Assembly (NCBI RefSeq): GCF_020832325.1
Contig: NZ_JAFIEU010000050.1
Location: forward strand, 163,942 to 227,941
Reading direction: 5' to 3'
DNA: 64,000 bases
DNA from: Lunatimonas sp.
GTDB lineage: Bacteria > Bacteroidota > Bacteroidia > Cytophagales > Cyclobacteriaceae
Below the pieces are notes generated by a model. It did not search any database, was not told where the DNA came from, and saw only the letters and a program-made list of their open reading frames with translations. Positions within the stretch are counted from its first letter, which is position 1, and the number at the start of each line of letters is the position of its first letter. Shown here one piece after another: positions 29,581 through 38,567 of the stretch. The translations under genes and the position numbers were made by a program.

Positions 29581-30666
29581 GTGGAGAAACTAGATTTATA
29601 TACGGTACAAGGTCTTCAGCGGCTCAGGAGTAAGCAAGATCCACTGGCGGATAACGCCGTTCAGGCACTGCTTGCAGCGCCAGAATGGGCTATTCGGATC
29701 AACGAATGGGAAAATTTACCCGAGCGTCCGGATCCCGGAATGCCTAGGGACTTGGCGGGTTTTTTGGCTTTTTACCGAGGTGCTACATGGAATCCGGACG
29801 CTGAAAAAATTTCCCGTGCCCAGAATTTTTTCGAAAAGCATGCCACGGTATACCTTAGCCTGTTGGGATTTTATTCACTTCCTTATACCTATGCCTTTGC
29901 AGATGGCGCTCAGGTTTTGGTTCGATCCAAGCGGATTTTAGAAAATACGGGTAGGAGGTTGGATGAAACGCTTTATTTTGTTCTGGAGGCTTTCCGACCA
30001 GGTACATTTTTGGGAAATGAACAGAGCCTGCTTACCTTGGCGAAAGTCCGTTTGATTCATGCATATTCCAGACATTTTATCCAAGCATATGTCAGAGATT
30101 GGGATCCTGCCTGGGGTCAGCCCATCAATCAGGAAGACCTACTGGGAACCAACTTATCCTTTAGCCTTATCGTGATGAGAGGGTTTGGTAAAGCGGGCAT
30201 ATCCTGTAGCCAAGTGGATATAGAAGCCATGTTGCATTATTGGAAATGGATTGGGTATGCGAATGGGGTAGATGTGCGGTATTGGCCGGACACTGCAAAG
30301 GAAGCCTATTGGCTTGAAAAGCGTATCAGGGAGCGGCATGTGCGTAAAAGTGATGCAGGCACATTGCTTATTGGCAAGTTGCTGCAGTTTTATCAGGAGA
30401 CATTGCCTACGAGTGTCCCTATTCAGCTGCTGGAGGGGTTGATCGGACATTTTCTGGGTGCAGGGATGGCGGATGTGCTCTCACTCTCCAAAAGCAAGCT
30501 CGTCCCTGATACGGCTTATCGATTTTTAGTGAATACCGGCTTCTTTACCCCAACAGGCAGCTTGGATAGTTACCCCAGGATTCGTCGTTTTTTTGAACAG
30601 CAGCTCACAACCAAGTATGGAGAACCTCTGCTTTTACACATACCGGTTCCAAATAAGCGTTCATAG
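29581..30666 (+). CDS. DUF2236 / MpaB-family (latex-clearing-protein-like) putative oxygenase, GTG start
   Basis: 361 aa; VRLIHAYSRHFIQAY, WGQPINQEDLLGTNLSFSLIVMRGFGKAGI, HYWKWIGYANGVD. Confidence 0.72.
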   Translation: MEKLDLYTVQGLQRLRSKQDPLADNAVQALLAAPEWAIRINEWENLPERPDPGMPRDLAGFLAFYRGATWNPDAEKISRAQNFFEKHATVYLSLLGFYSLPYTYAFADGAQVLVRSKRILENTGRRLDETLYFVLEAFRPGTFLGNEQSLLTLAKVRLIHAYSRHFIQAYVRDWDPAWGQPINQEDLLGTNLSFSLIVMRGFGKAGISCSQVDIEAMLHYWKWIGYANGVDVRYWPDTAKEAYWLEKRIRERHVRKSDAGTLLIGKLLQFYQETLPTSVPIQLLEGLIGHFLGAGMADVLSLSKSKLVPDTAYRFLVNTGFFTPTGSLDSYPRIRRFFEQQLTTKYGEPLLLHIPVPNKRS

Positions 30667-30783
30667 CGTGAATGTTCGATATCGGACAAAAAGTGTTCGT
30701 TATTTCTTCCCTTATTTTGGTCCATAGGGCTTTTCTGGTGTTTTTTCGCGTATTTTCGACTTGGCATTCTATTAGTGTAGGAA

Positions 30784-30798
30784 TGTTCGAACCGAACA
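30784..30798. promoter_or_regulatory. Perfect operator-like palindrome adjacent to the DUF2752 start codon
   Basis: TGTTCG-AAC-CGAACA ending 1 nt before ATG 30800; related TGTTCGATATCGGACA at 30673-30688 and TGTTCG at 30694-30699. Confidence 0.5.
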
Positions 30799-30799
30799 T

Positions 30800-31081
30800 A
30801 TGCGTATCCCTTTCGACTTATTCATCTGGCTGGCGGCACTAATTGGTATTGCCCTGATTCCACTAGACGTGGAGGCACACCTGAGTATTTGCCCTATACA
30901 CAACCTAGGATTTTCTTGGTGTCCGGGGTGTGGATTGGGTAGGTCCATGAAATATCTAATGGTAGGAGATTGGCAGCGTAGCTGGGAGATGCATCCGTTG
31001 GGCGGGTTCGCTTTCCTGGTAATAGGAATTCGGCTGGTTGAAATTATCAAGCATATCAAAACTATAAAAAATTATGGCTAA
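30800..31081 (+). CDS. DUF2752-family membrane protein
   Basis: 93 aa; CPIHNLGFSWCPGCGLGRSMKYLMVGDWQRSWEMHPLG. Confidence 0.85.
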   Translation: MRIPFDLFIWLAALIGIALIPLDVEAHLSICPIHNLGFSWCPGCGLGRSMKYLMVGDWQRSWEMHPLGGFAFLVIGIRLVEIIKHIKTIKNYG

Positions 31082-31457
31082 TGTATTAAAGCACCTTCCG
31101 GAGTTGGAGGGTATGGAATTGGGGTATATTCAGGGTGTCCTTAAAAACATGGATGACGAGCAGGCAAACCTTTTTGCTCAGGTGTATCGTGCCAGACGAA
31201 AGGACAGTCAAATGATCTTAATTCTTACTCTGCTGGGATTCTTTGGTTTTGCCGGCTTGCACCGCTTTATTTTGGGACAGATTGGATTGGGTATCCTATA
31301 CCTGTTGACGGTTGGCTTGTGCTTTATTGGAACGATCGTAGATTTGGTCAATTACAAAAGCCTGGCCTATGAATACAATATTAAGATCGCCCATGAAACC
31401 CTCTCTTTGATGGCCAATGGTTTCGATGTAAAAATTAAAGGTGTTGGCGATGAATAG
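31074..31457 (+). CDS. TM2-domain membrane protein
   Basis: 127 aa; LLGFFGFAGLHRFILGQIGLGILYLLTVGLCFIGTIVDLV. Confidence 0.9.
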   Translation: MANVLKHLPELEGMELGYIQGVLKNMDDEQANLFAQVYRARRKDSQMILILTLLGFFGFAGLHRFILGQIGLGILYLLTVGLCFIGTIVDLVNYKSLAYEYNIKIAHETLSLMANGFDVKIKGVGDE

Positions 31458-32394
31458 AGTTGCATCTGTCCTTGCAGTTCCGTTTTGTGGGCTATTACTA
31501 GTTGCCTGCAACTTTGGGCCGGTAGAAGTTATCACAGATGAAGAAGAGACATTCGACGGAATCTCTGAAATATCCGTACAGGGTGGAACCTTGGAAGTGA
31601 GCTATGTGGGCGCTGAAAGTACTACTCAGGTTACTTTAAGTGCGTATCTGGAATCCAACGATCCGGTCTCGGACGGAATTGTCTTCAAACGAAAAGGAGA
31701 TAGGCTTGAGGTATTTTTGCCGGTTACCGATAGTCCGTTTTCGTTTTGGACAGGCAGGACCAAAGGATACGTACACTTGACCGGACCCAAAGATATCAAG
31801 CTGGACCTGAAAGGATCCTCGGGGGTATTGGACGTAGCCCATATTCGCGGCGATTCCTTCGATTTCAGTATCAGTTCGGGTAGAATGGAGCTGACAGATG
31901 TGACCTGTGAAACCTTGAAGATAGCCTGTTCGTCGGGAAAATTGGAAGCTTCTAAAATTAATGGCAACGTGGATCTCCGTTTGTCCTCTGGATTGGCCGT
32001 GCTAAAAAACGTAGAGGGAGATGTGTACTTTAAGGGATCTAGCGGGAGTGTAAGCATCAAGGAAGTCTCCGGAAGGGTAAGTGGTGTGATGAGCTCTGGC
32101 AAAGCCACGGTGGATAAGGTACAGGAAATCGGAAATCTCAGTGTTTCTTCCGGATATATGCGGTTGGCGGATGTTAGTTTGGGTTCGGAAACCCACCTTT
32201 CCGTTGCTTCGGGAATGATGAAAGTGAGTATCAACCATTCGCTTTCCAACTACAATTATGATTTTACGGTTGGAAGCGGGTATTTGTCGATTGGTGAACA
32301 GAGCGGTTCTAAAGATGTACGTATTGACAACGGATCAAGCTATACTATAAAAGGTAATGTACAATCGGGAAAGTTGGAACTGGATGCACCTTAA
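31450..32394 (+). CDS. DUF4097/adhesin-like beta-strand repeat lipoprotein
   Basis: Lipobox LLLVAC; repeated SSGxxxLxxV strands (ISSGRMELTDV, CSSGKLEASKI, LSSGLAVLKNV, GSSGSVSIKEV). Start set to ATG 31450. Confidence 0.78.
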   Translation: MNRVASVLAVPFCGLLLVACNFGPVEVITDEEETFDGISEISVQGGTLEVSYVGAESTTQVTLSAYLESNDPVSDGIVFKRKGDRLEVFLPVTDSPFSFWTGRTKGYVHLTGPKDIKLDLKGSSGVLDVAHIRGDSFDFSISSGRMELTDVTCETLKIACSSGKLEASKINGNVDLRLSSGLAVLKNVEGDVYFKGSSGSVSIKEVSGRVSGVMSSGKATVDKVQEIGNLSVSSGYMRLADVSLGSETHLSVASGMMKVSINHSLSNYNYDFTVGSGYLSIGEQSGSKDVRIDNGSSYTIKGNVQSGKLELDAP

Positions 32395-32631
32395 ACCGTT
32401 TGGTGGATTCTGTTTGATCGATTGAGCAAAGGATGAAGCGCTTTTTAACTTGCTGGTAGGGTTATTTTTGACTTTAGTCGGGGAGAAATCCCTATCGCTG
32501 GGTCGTAGTTGCTTATTTCTCTCTGTTTTGGATCGGGGCATCAATCCAGAACTTTGGCTATAGGCAGGTTTAGACGGGGTTATAGTCGCTACAGATACTA
32601 CGAATAGGACTAAGATATGGAACTTCCTCAT
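32335..32631 (-). CDS. small secreted basic protein, hypothetical
   Basis: 98 aa; signal-peptide-like MRKFHILVLFVVSVATITPSKPAYSQ; 3' end antisense-overlaps the DUF4097 gene by 60 bp. Confidence 0.4.
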   Translation of the reverse strand: MRKFHILVLFVVSVATITPSKPAYSQSSGLMPRSKTERNKQLRPSDRDFSPTKVKNNPTSKLKSASSFAQSIKQNPPNGLRCIQFQLSRLYITFYSIA

Positions 32632-32698
32632 ACCCTAAAGTATCTAAAATGCCCTAACTTCGCTACCTGTATTTTGTCCGAAAAAAGGAGGAATACGC

Positions 32699-34447
32699 TT
32701 AAATTTTTGCTTGGTAAGTATATAATTGAAAATACCGACCTGTCATTGCCAATAGCTCCTCGTGCCGTCCTCGTTCTACGATTTGCCCTTTTTCGATTAC
32801 GAGAATTTGATCTGCCTGCCGGATGGTACTCAAGCGGTGGGCAATAACGAAGGTCGTTCTGCCTTTCATCAGATCCTTTAGGCTGGCTTGGATATATTGC
32901 TCGCTTTCCGCATCTAAATTGCTGGTTGCCTCATCCAAAATCAGGATCTTTGGGTCTGCCAATATAGCCCTTGCAATGGCGATTCGTTGCCGCTGGCCAC
33001 CGGATAGTTTAACCCCCCTTTCACCGATAAGGGTGTCCAATCCATCTTCAAAGCGGTCCGTAAATTCGTTCACGTAGGCTGCGTTTACAGCTTGTATCAG
33101 GCGATCTTCCCCAGCATTTGGACGGGGAAAAAGGATGTTTTGGCGTATGGTTCCCTCGAATAAAAAATCATCCTGTAAAACCACCCCGAGTTGGTTTCGG
33201 TAGCTGTCCAGTTGTAGTTGTCTCAGGTTATAGCCGTCTACGGTGATCGTTCCGGAAGTTGGGTTTAAAAAAGAAGCTACCAAGCCGGATAGGGTAGTCT
33301 TTCCAGAACCAGAACTACCTACCAGTGCGGTCACCGACCCTGCGGGCGCATGGAAGCTGATGTCTTTGACCACCGGTTTGCCTTCCTCGTAAGCGAAAAA
33401 AACGTTTTCGAACCGAACATCTCCTTTTAGTTCTGGTACCGCGAGGGTGCGCATACCATCGGCGGTCTCCAAAGGCTGATTCATTAACTCTTCCGTTCGA
33501 TCTAAACCGGCAAAGGCTTCCGTAAGTTGGCTGCCGATATTGCTCATTTGCAAAATGGGAGCTATCATAAACCCTAGTAATAGGGTAAATGCTAGAAAGT
33601 CGCCAAAAGTGAGGGTTTCGGTCATGATCATGTACCCACCTATGCCCATGATCCCCGCAGATGCCAAGCCCAACAGGAGGGTTGCCGCACTCGTTACAAA
33701 GCTGGTGGTGGTTAGACTGCTCTTAACGTTCAGGAATAGGCGATTTACTCCTCCTTCAAACGTGTTGATTTCCTGGTTTTCCGCGTTGAAGCCTTTGATG
33801 ACCCGTATTCCACCCAGCGTTTCTGTGAGCCTCCCGGTCACTTCTGCGTTTATCTTTCCTCGTTCCCGAAAAATGGGCCTGATTTTACCAAAAGCCTTCA
33901 TCGAGATAAGACCGAATACTCCTACGGGAATCAACACAAACAGGGTGAGCGTGGGGCTGATTACAATCAACAACACCAGGCATATAATGGACGTTAGTAC
34001 GCCTCCAACCATCTGAGCCAAGCCTGTTCCTACCAGATTACGGACCCCTTCTACGTCGGTCATCACACGGGAAACCAATTCGCCGGTCTTTGCGGTATCA
34101 AAAAACCTGATTGGCAAGCGAATGATATGGGCCTGAACCTGTGCCCGAAGTTTGGAAATTAAATGCTGTGCTTCGACACTCAGGATCTGGGTAAGTGCAT
34201 AGGAACTAACGGACTGTATGATAACCGCCCCCGCAACTGCTGCGATGAGCCATTTCAAAAAATCAAAATTGGCAGAAGGTATGACGTCATCCATTAGGTA
34301 TTTGGATGCCCAAGGCAGCACCAAACCGGACAACCTGCTGACGACGATAAGGGACAGACCAATAAATACTTGTTTCCTCCGTGGCCATATGATGGTTTTA
34401 AACACTTTGGAAATGGTCACGCGGTTAGGGAGCTTTTTCTTGGCCAT
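32699..34447 (-). CDS. MsbA-type ABC exporter (fused permease and ATPase)
   Basis: 582 aa; TM domain, GSSGSGKTTLSGLVA, LSGGQRQRIAIARAILADPKILILDEATSNLD. Confidence 0.93.
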   Translation of the reverse strand: MAKKKLPNRVTISKVFKTIIWPRRKQVFIGLSLIVVSRLSGLVLPWASKYLMDDVIPSANFDFLKWLIAAVAGAVIIQSVSSYALTQILSVEAQHLISKLRAQVQAHIIRLPIRFFDTAKTGELVSRVMTDVEGVRNLVGTGLAQMVGGVLTSIICLVLLIVISPTLTLFVLIPVGVFGLISMKAFGKIRPIFRERGKINAEVTGRLTETLGGIRVIKGFNAENQEINTFEGGVNRLFLNVKSSLTTTSFVTSAATLLLGLASAGIMGIGGYMIMTETLTFGDFLAFTLLLGFMIAPILQMSNIGSQLTEAFAGLDRTEELMNQPLETADGMRTLAVPELKGDVRFENVFFAYEEGKPVVKDISFHAPAGSVTALVGSSGSGKTTLSGLVASFLNPTSGTITVDGYNLRQLQLDSYRNQLGVVLQDDFLFEGTIRQNILFPRPNAGEDRLIQAVNAAYVNEFTDRFEDGLDTLIGERGVKLSGGQRQRIAIARAILADPKILILDEATSNLDAESEQYIQASLKDLMKGRTTFVIAHRLSTIRQADQILVIEKGQIVERGRHEELLAMTGRYFQLYTYQAKI

Positions 34448-34594
34448 GTTGGTGTAGGATCGCTTTTACGACCTTTACTAAATGCAAATCCGCCTACTTT
34501 GGTTCATTTGGCTTGTTTTTATTGACGTACAATGGCCCCAGGAGGGAACCATACGATTACCATTGAAACCAAGGCAGGCGGAGAGGGTTTTAGG

Positions 34595-36295
34595 CTAGAA
34601 GCCTGCTGCTGCATCCATGCCTCGAGGATCGGCTCCGCCCTCTAATCTGCCGTCTGGTAAGCGGAGAATAGCATCCACTCTGCCAATGCCACTTCTTTCT
34701 GACAAAACATGTCCCTTTGCTTCCAATACCTCCTGTAAATTTCCCACCAATGCTCCCTTTTCATAGAAGACCACCTCAGGTTGCCATTGGCTGTGAAATC
34801 GTTTTTCGTTTACAGCCTCCTGCATGCCCATGCCAAACTGAATCACGTTGACAATGGTCTGAAATACAGAGGTAGGAATTGTGGATCCTCCGGGCGTACC
34901 GACCACCATAAAAAGCTCACCGTTTTTTTCCAGGATGGTTGGCGTCATAGAACTAAGCATGCGCTTGCCGGGCTCTACTTTGTTGGCTTCGCCTCCTAAT
35001 ACGCCAAACATATTTGGATGGCCGGGTTTGATGGAAAAATCGTCCATTTCGTTGTTGAGTATAAAACCCGCACCATCTACGACCACGGAGGAACCCATGC
35101 CACCATTTAGGGTAGTGGTACAGGATACCGCGTTACCCATAGGATCTACTACCGAAAAATGCGTGGTTTCTTCACTCATGCTAAGCAATTGGCCCTCTTG
35201 GATTTCGGCAGAGGGGGTTGCTTTTTCCGGATTAAAACTTAGGAACCGGCTCCTTAAGTAACCCTCGTCCAAAAGTGATTCGATGGGCACAGGGTAGTAA
35301 TCCGAATCGGCCATGTAAGCCGCCCTGTCGGCGTAAACACGTCGTTCCATCTCCGTTTTGAGGTGCAGGTATTCTGCATAACGATCCCCCTTATTAGAAA
35401 CCTCGTAGTCCTTCATGGTACCCAGCATCTGTAAAATGATCAATCCACCACTGCTAGGTGGTCCCATTGTGATTACTTTGTAGTCTTTGTAGTTGCCTAT
35501 AAGTGGTTCTCTCCAAGTGCTCTCGTACGTTTCCAGATCTTCCAAGCTGATGATACCACCGCCACGTTCCATCTCGGCCACGATATAATCGGCAACCGGA
35601 CCGGCGTAGAATCCTTCACGTCCGAGATCTCGGATTCGTGTAAGGGTTTCAGCCAGCTGGGGCTGAGTCAACAAGTCGTCTTTAACCCAATCCTTGCCTG
35701 TAAACTGAACCGGATCAACGGTAGAGTATTGCTGAAAGTTTTCCTTGGCGCGGTTGAATTTGTTGGCCTCATCTTCAGTTAGTACAAATCCGTTTCCGGC
35801 TAGATCTACCGCGGGCTGTACCAAATCTGCCCAAGGCAAACTGCCGAATTTTTCGTACGCCTTGACCATACCGTCCACAGCTCCGGGTACTCCGGAAGCC
35901 AGGTGTCCTTTGAGACTAAGGCGGTCTATGACTTCGCCGTTTTCATCCAAGTACATGTCGGGATGGGCACGTAGCGGTCCGCGCTCTCTAAAATCGAGGC
36001 TATGGTAACTGCCTTCCTGCTGCCGGATTACAAAGAAGCCACCGCCGCCAATATTTCCCGCTTCGGGATATACGACGGCTAGGGCGAAGTGAACAGCGAT
36101 CGCAGCATCCACCGCATTGCCGCCTTTTTCCAAGATGGATTTACCCACCTCGGAGGCCAATGGATGGGCCGACACCACCATGGCTTTGTCTGTAATCAAG
36201 CCAGTGATTACCTCTTCTTGAGGTGAAGAACAGGCAGACCAAATTGCTACAAGAAGTAATAAGGGAAATTTTCGGAGGAAAAATCGTGCATTCAT
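34595..36295 (-). CDS. ggt: gamma-glutamyltransferase
   Basis: 566 aa; EVGKSILEKGGNAVDAAIAVHFALAVVYPEAGNIGGGGFFV, nucleophile Thr in TTHFSVVDPMGNAVSCTTTLNGGMGSSVVVDGAGFILNNEMDDF, lipoprotein signal. Confidence 0.94.
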   Translation of the reverse strand: MNARFFLRKFPLLLLVAIWSACSSPQEEVITGLITDKAMVVSAHPLASEVGKSILEKGGNAVDAAIAVHFALAVVYPEAGNIGGGGFFVIRQQEGSYHSLDFRERGPLRAHPDMYLDENGEVIDRLSLKGHLASGVPGAVDGMVKAYEKFGSLPWADLVQPAVDLAGNGFVLTEDEANKFNRAKENFQQYSTVDPVQFTGKDWVKDDLLTQPQLAETLTRIRDLGREGFYAGPVADYIVAEMERGGGIISLEDLETYESTWREPLIGNYKDYKVITMGPPSSGGLIILQMLGTMKDYEVSNKGDRYAEYLHLKTEMERRVYADRAAYMADSDYYPVPIESLLDEGYLRSRFLSFNPEKATPSAEIQEGQLLSMSEETTHFSVVDPMGNAVSCTTTLNGGMGSSVVVDGAGFILNNEMDDFSIKPGHPNMFGVLGGEANKVEPGKRMLSSMTPTILEKNGELFMVVGTPGGSTIPTSVFQTIVNVIQFGMGMQEAVNEKRFHSQWQPEVVFYEKGALVGNLQEVLEAKGHVLSERSGIGRVDAILRLPDGRLEGGADPRGMDAAAGF

Positions 36296-36481
36296 ATACG
36301 TTGGGGGTTAGTGGTTATGAAGCCTTTCGTGTGGTTTAAGCGGGTGTTGCCACCAAAACAATCAAAAGGCAACGTAATTTTAACCAGTATTTTTGAATTT
36401 AGAAAAAAAACTTTCGAATACCTTTGATTTCAGTACGCTGTTACCATCAGATGAGCTGAAATAGTAGGTAGTCCAATCAAG

Positions 36482-36850
36482 TTATTCGCTGGACATTTCT
36501 CGAAGAAAATTGCCGATCTCATTTTCCAGCTCCAGGATTTTTTCCAAGAAGGGAGGGTACAACGTTTCAAATTGATCCGGAATATTTTTTTCCAGTTGTT
36601 CCAGTTCGTCCCGCATAAAGGAGGACCCCAAATACAGCATGGTAGGTTTCGATTTGTGGCAGGTCTTGCGCAGTTTATCGTAATCCCCGGATTCGAAAAT
36701 GGAAGCCAGATTTTTGAGTTCCTTGATATTGGTAGCAAGGATAAGTCCCAACATCTCCGAAACCATTTCCTCGTCTTCGAAAAAGTGAAATATTTTTTCC
36801 TTATCTAGGTAGTTGAACATGGCGCTAAGTTGTGGTTTTTCAGGGTGCAT
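36482..36850 (-). CDS. HPt (histidine phosphotransfer)-like domain protein
   Basis: 122 aa all-alpha; CHKSKPTMLYLGSSFMRDELEQLE resembles HPt HxxKxxxxxxG. Confidence 0.6.
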   Translation of the reverse strand: MHPEKPQLSAMFNYLDKEKIFHFFEDEEMVSEMLGLILATNIKELKNLASIFESGDYDKLRKTCHKSKPTMLYLGSSFMRDELEQLEKNIPDQFETLYPPFLEKILELENEIGNFLREMSSE

Positions 36851-37039
36851 CCAATGTGTTGGAGACCGGAAAAGCTAGGGTAAAATTACGTAAGTTTGCA
36901 CGGAAAATAACCATTGGGTTAAAAAAATAGCAAATGCCGGTAGTCGAAGCCAAACCGACCCGTGAACTTTTTATGCATGGGTATGTTTTGAACGAAAGGA
37001 TGGTTTTTCCATTTGACCTATTAAAACAGTGATGAACCC

Positions 37040-37198
37040 ATGAACAAGAACAAATTGGTTTTTCTAATACTAGGGATCGTATTTTTGCTTATCATGATGT
37101 ATATAAGTTGGGATATTGCTACTAGAACTACGTTTCCGGGCTCTAAAGGCAATTTGAAGGAGCGTATGGTACCCTCTTCCGACGAACCTGTACGATAG
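37040..37198 (+). CDS. 52-aa single-TM small protein, hypothetical
   Basis: Below track cut-off. ATG 37040 to TAG 37198: MNKNKLVFLILGIVFLLIMMYISWDIATRTTFPGSKGNLKERMVPSSDEPVR. Confidence 0.65.
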   Translation: MNKNKLVFLILGIVFLLIMMYISWDIATRTTFPGSKGNLKERMVPSSDEPVR

Positions 37199-37205
37199 TA
37201 CCAAC

Positions 37206-37922
37206 TTGAACCGATGGTTTTACATTCGTTCCAGGTTTTATTTTGTCTTTAGCATTCATCAACAAATCCCCCTTCCATTGCATCATCTAAAAGTATCTTA
37301 CCTTATCCAAGCCTTGGACCTTGCCGGACAAGCAGTACTCCCAGAGCGCCTGTTAGAAGCGAAGGATTCCTTGTTGGACGACAAAGCGAATGGATTCCTG
37401 ATGCAAGGATACCAGGCATTGGATGGGGTAGGCGCAGCTCCTAGGCTGAAAAATCTTACATTTGACTTTCAGTTGGATCGCTGCCTATTTGTGTTTGATG
37501 ACGAGGTTCATTTCAATCGCTATCGGTTGGAAACGCTACGGAGTGAGCTCTACTCGGCGTTTTATTTTCCGTGGCATGGAGCCTATTTGCGGCTTTGTCG
37601 TCAGCAGGAGAAACAGTGTATGCAGTCCGGCATGCAGCAGCGTATTTGGTATGGTCCACCCTTAGCAGCCAAGTGCTTTGGTGAATCGGAGGAGCCTGGA
37701 GATCTTGCCGGTAATGGGTCAGCAGGATGGAAGCTAAATGCTTACAACGACCTTCAATACGATTTAATCTCCCGGCTTCACGGCTACAAGTTGATACGGC
37801 TATCCGGGTATGAAAACCTGATGGTAGGGGGTAGTCTGAAGAAAGTAGACCAACTTTTGTTGCGGCCTGATGAAAAGACGCTTGGGTTATTAGCGAATTG
37901 GCTTTTAAGAAAAACGGAATAA
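37206..37922 (+). CDS. hypothetical protein
   Basis: Up to 238 aa; true start may be downstream of 37206; no recognised family. Confidence 0.6.
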   Translation: MNRWFYIRSRFYFVFSIHQQIPLPLHHLKVSYLIQALDLAGQAVLPERLLEAKDSLLDDKANGFLMQGYQALDGVGAAPRLKNLTFDFQLDRCLFVFDDEVHFNRYRLETLRSELYSAFYFPWHGAYLRLCRQQEKQCMQSGMQQRIWYGPPLAAKCFGESEEPGDLAGNGSAGWKLNAYNDLQYDLISRLHGYKLIRLSGYENLMVGGSLKKVDQLLLRPDEKTLGLLANWLLRKTE

Positions 37923-37943
37923 TTTCCACTAAAGTAGGTTAGA

Positions 37944-38561
37944 TCAGCGAAATAACCCGTAGAGTTCTCGGTCTATGTTTTCAACGATCCCTGCGAAATC
38001 TTCCTGTCGGCCCACAAAATCCAGCTTAGAAACGTCCACGATCAACAACTTGCTGTATTGGTAGCTAGAGATCCACCGTTCATATTGTTGATTGAGGCTC
38101 TTCAGGTAGTCTATACGGATACTTTTCTCAAAATCCCTGCCCCGTTTTTCGATCTGGGCAACCAGAGTCCCTATGTCTGATCTGAGGTATATAAGCAAAT
38201 CTGGCGGCGAAATGAATTTGATCATCGAATCATACAAACCCCGGTAGTTTTCGTAGTCTCTGGGGGATAAGATATTGTTTTCATAGAGGTTTGCCGCAAA
38301 GATATGCGCATCTTCGTAGATGGTTCGGTCCTGTACGGTGCTAACGGAATCCTGCATGATGCGACTCATCTGCTGAAACCGGCTATGCAGAAAAAACACT
38401 TGCAGGTGAAAGGCCCATTTGGGCATGTCCTCGTAAAAATCGGCCAGGTAGGGGTTGTTTTCGACCGGTTCAAACTCAGCTTTCCACCCGTAGTGTTTGG
38501 CAAGGCGGTTGGTTAGGGTGGTTTTTCCGCACCCGATATTTCCAGCAATTGCGATATGCAT
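37944..38561 (-). CDS. deoxynucleoside kinase
   Basis: 205 aa; IAGNIGCGKTTLTNRLA, FEPVENNPYLADFYEDMPKWAFHLQVFFLHSRF, DRTIYEDAHIFA. Confidence 0.92.
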   Translation of the reverse strand: MHIAIAGNIGCGKTTLTNRLAKHYGWKAEFEPVENNPYLADFYEDMPKWAFHLQVFFLHSRFQQMSRIMQDSVSTVQDRTIYEDAHIFAANLYENNILSPRDYENYRGLYDSMIKFISPPDLLIYLRSDIGTLVAQIEKRGRDFEKSIRIDYLKSLNQQYERWISSYQYSKLLIVDVSKLDFVGRQEDFAGIVENIDRELYGLFR

Positions 38562-38567
38562 GGCTTC

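Noticed and set aside
31626-32249. 207-aa minus ORF antisense to the DUF4097-like gene
   Set aside because: Low-complexity shadow of the repetitive SSGxxxL coding strand; no recognisable domain.
34595-36295. Gamma-glutamyltransferase as a member of the ethanolamine pathway
   Set aside because: It is a typical secreted GGT for glutathione-type substrates on the opposite strand from both pathway loci; sharing gamma-glutamyl chemistry is not enough.
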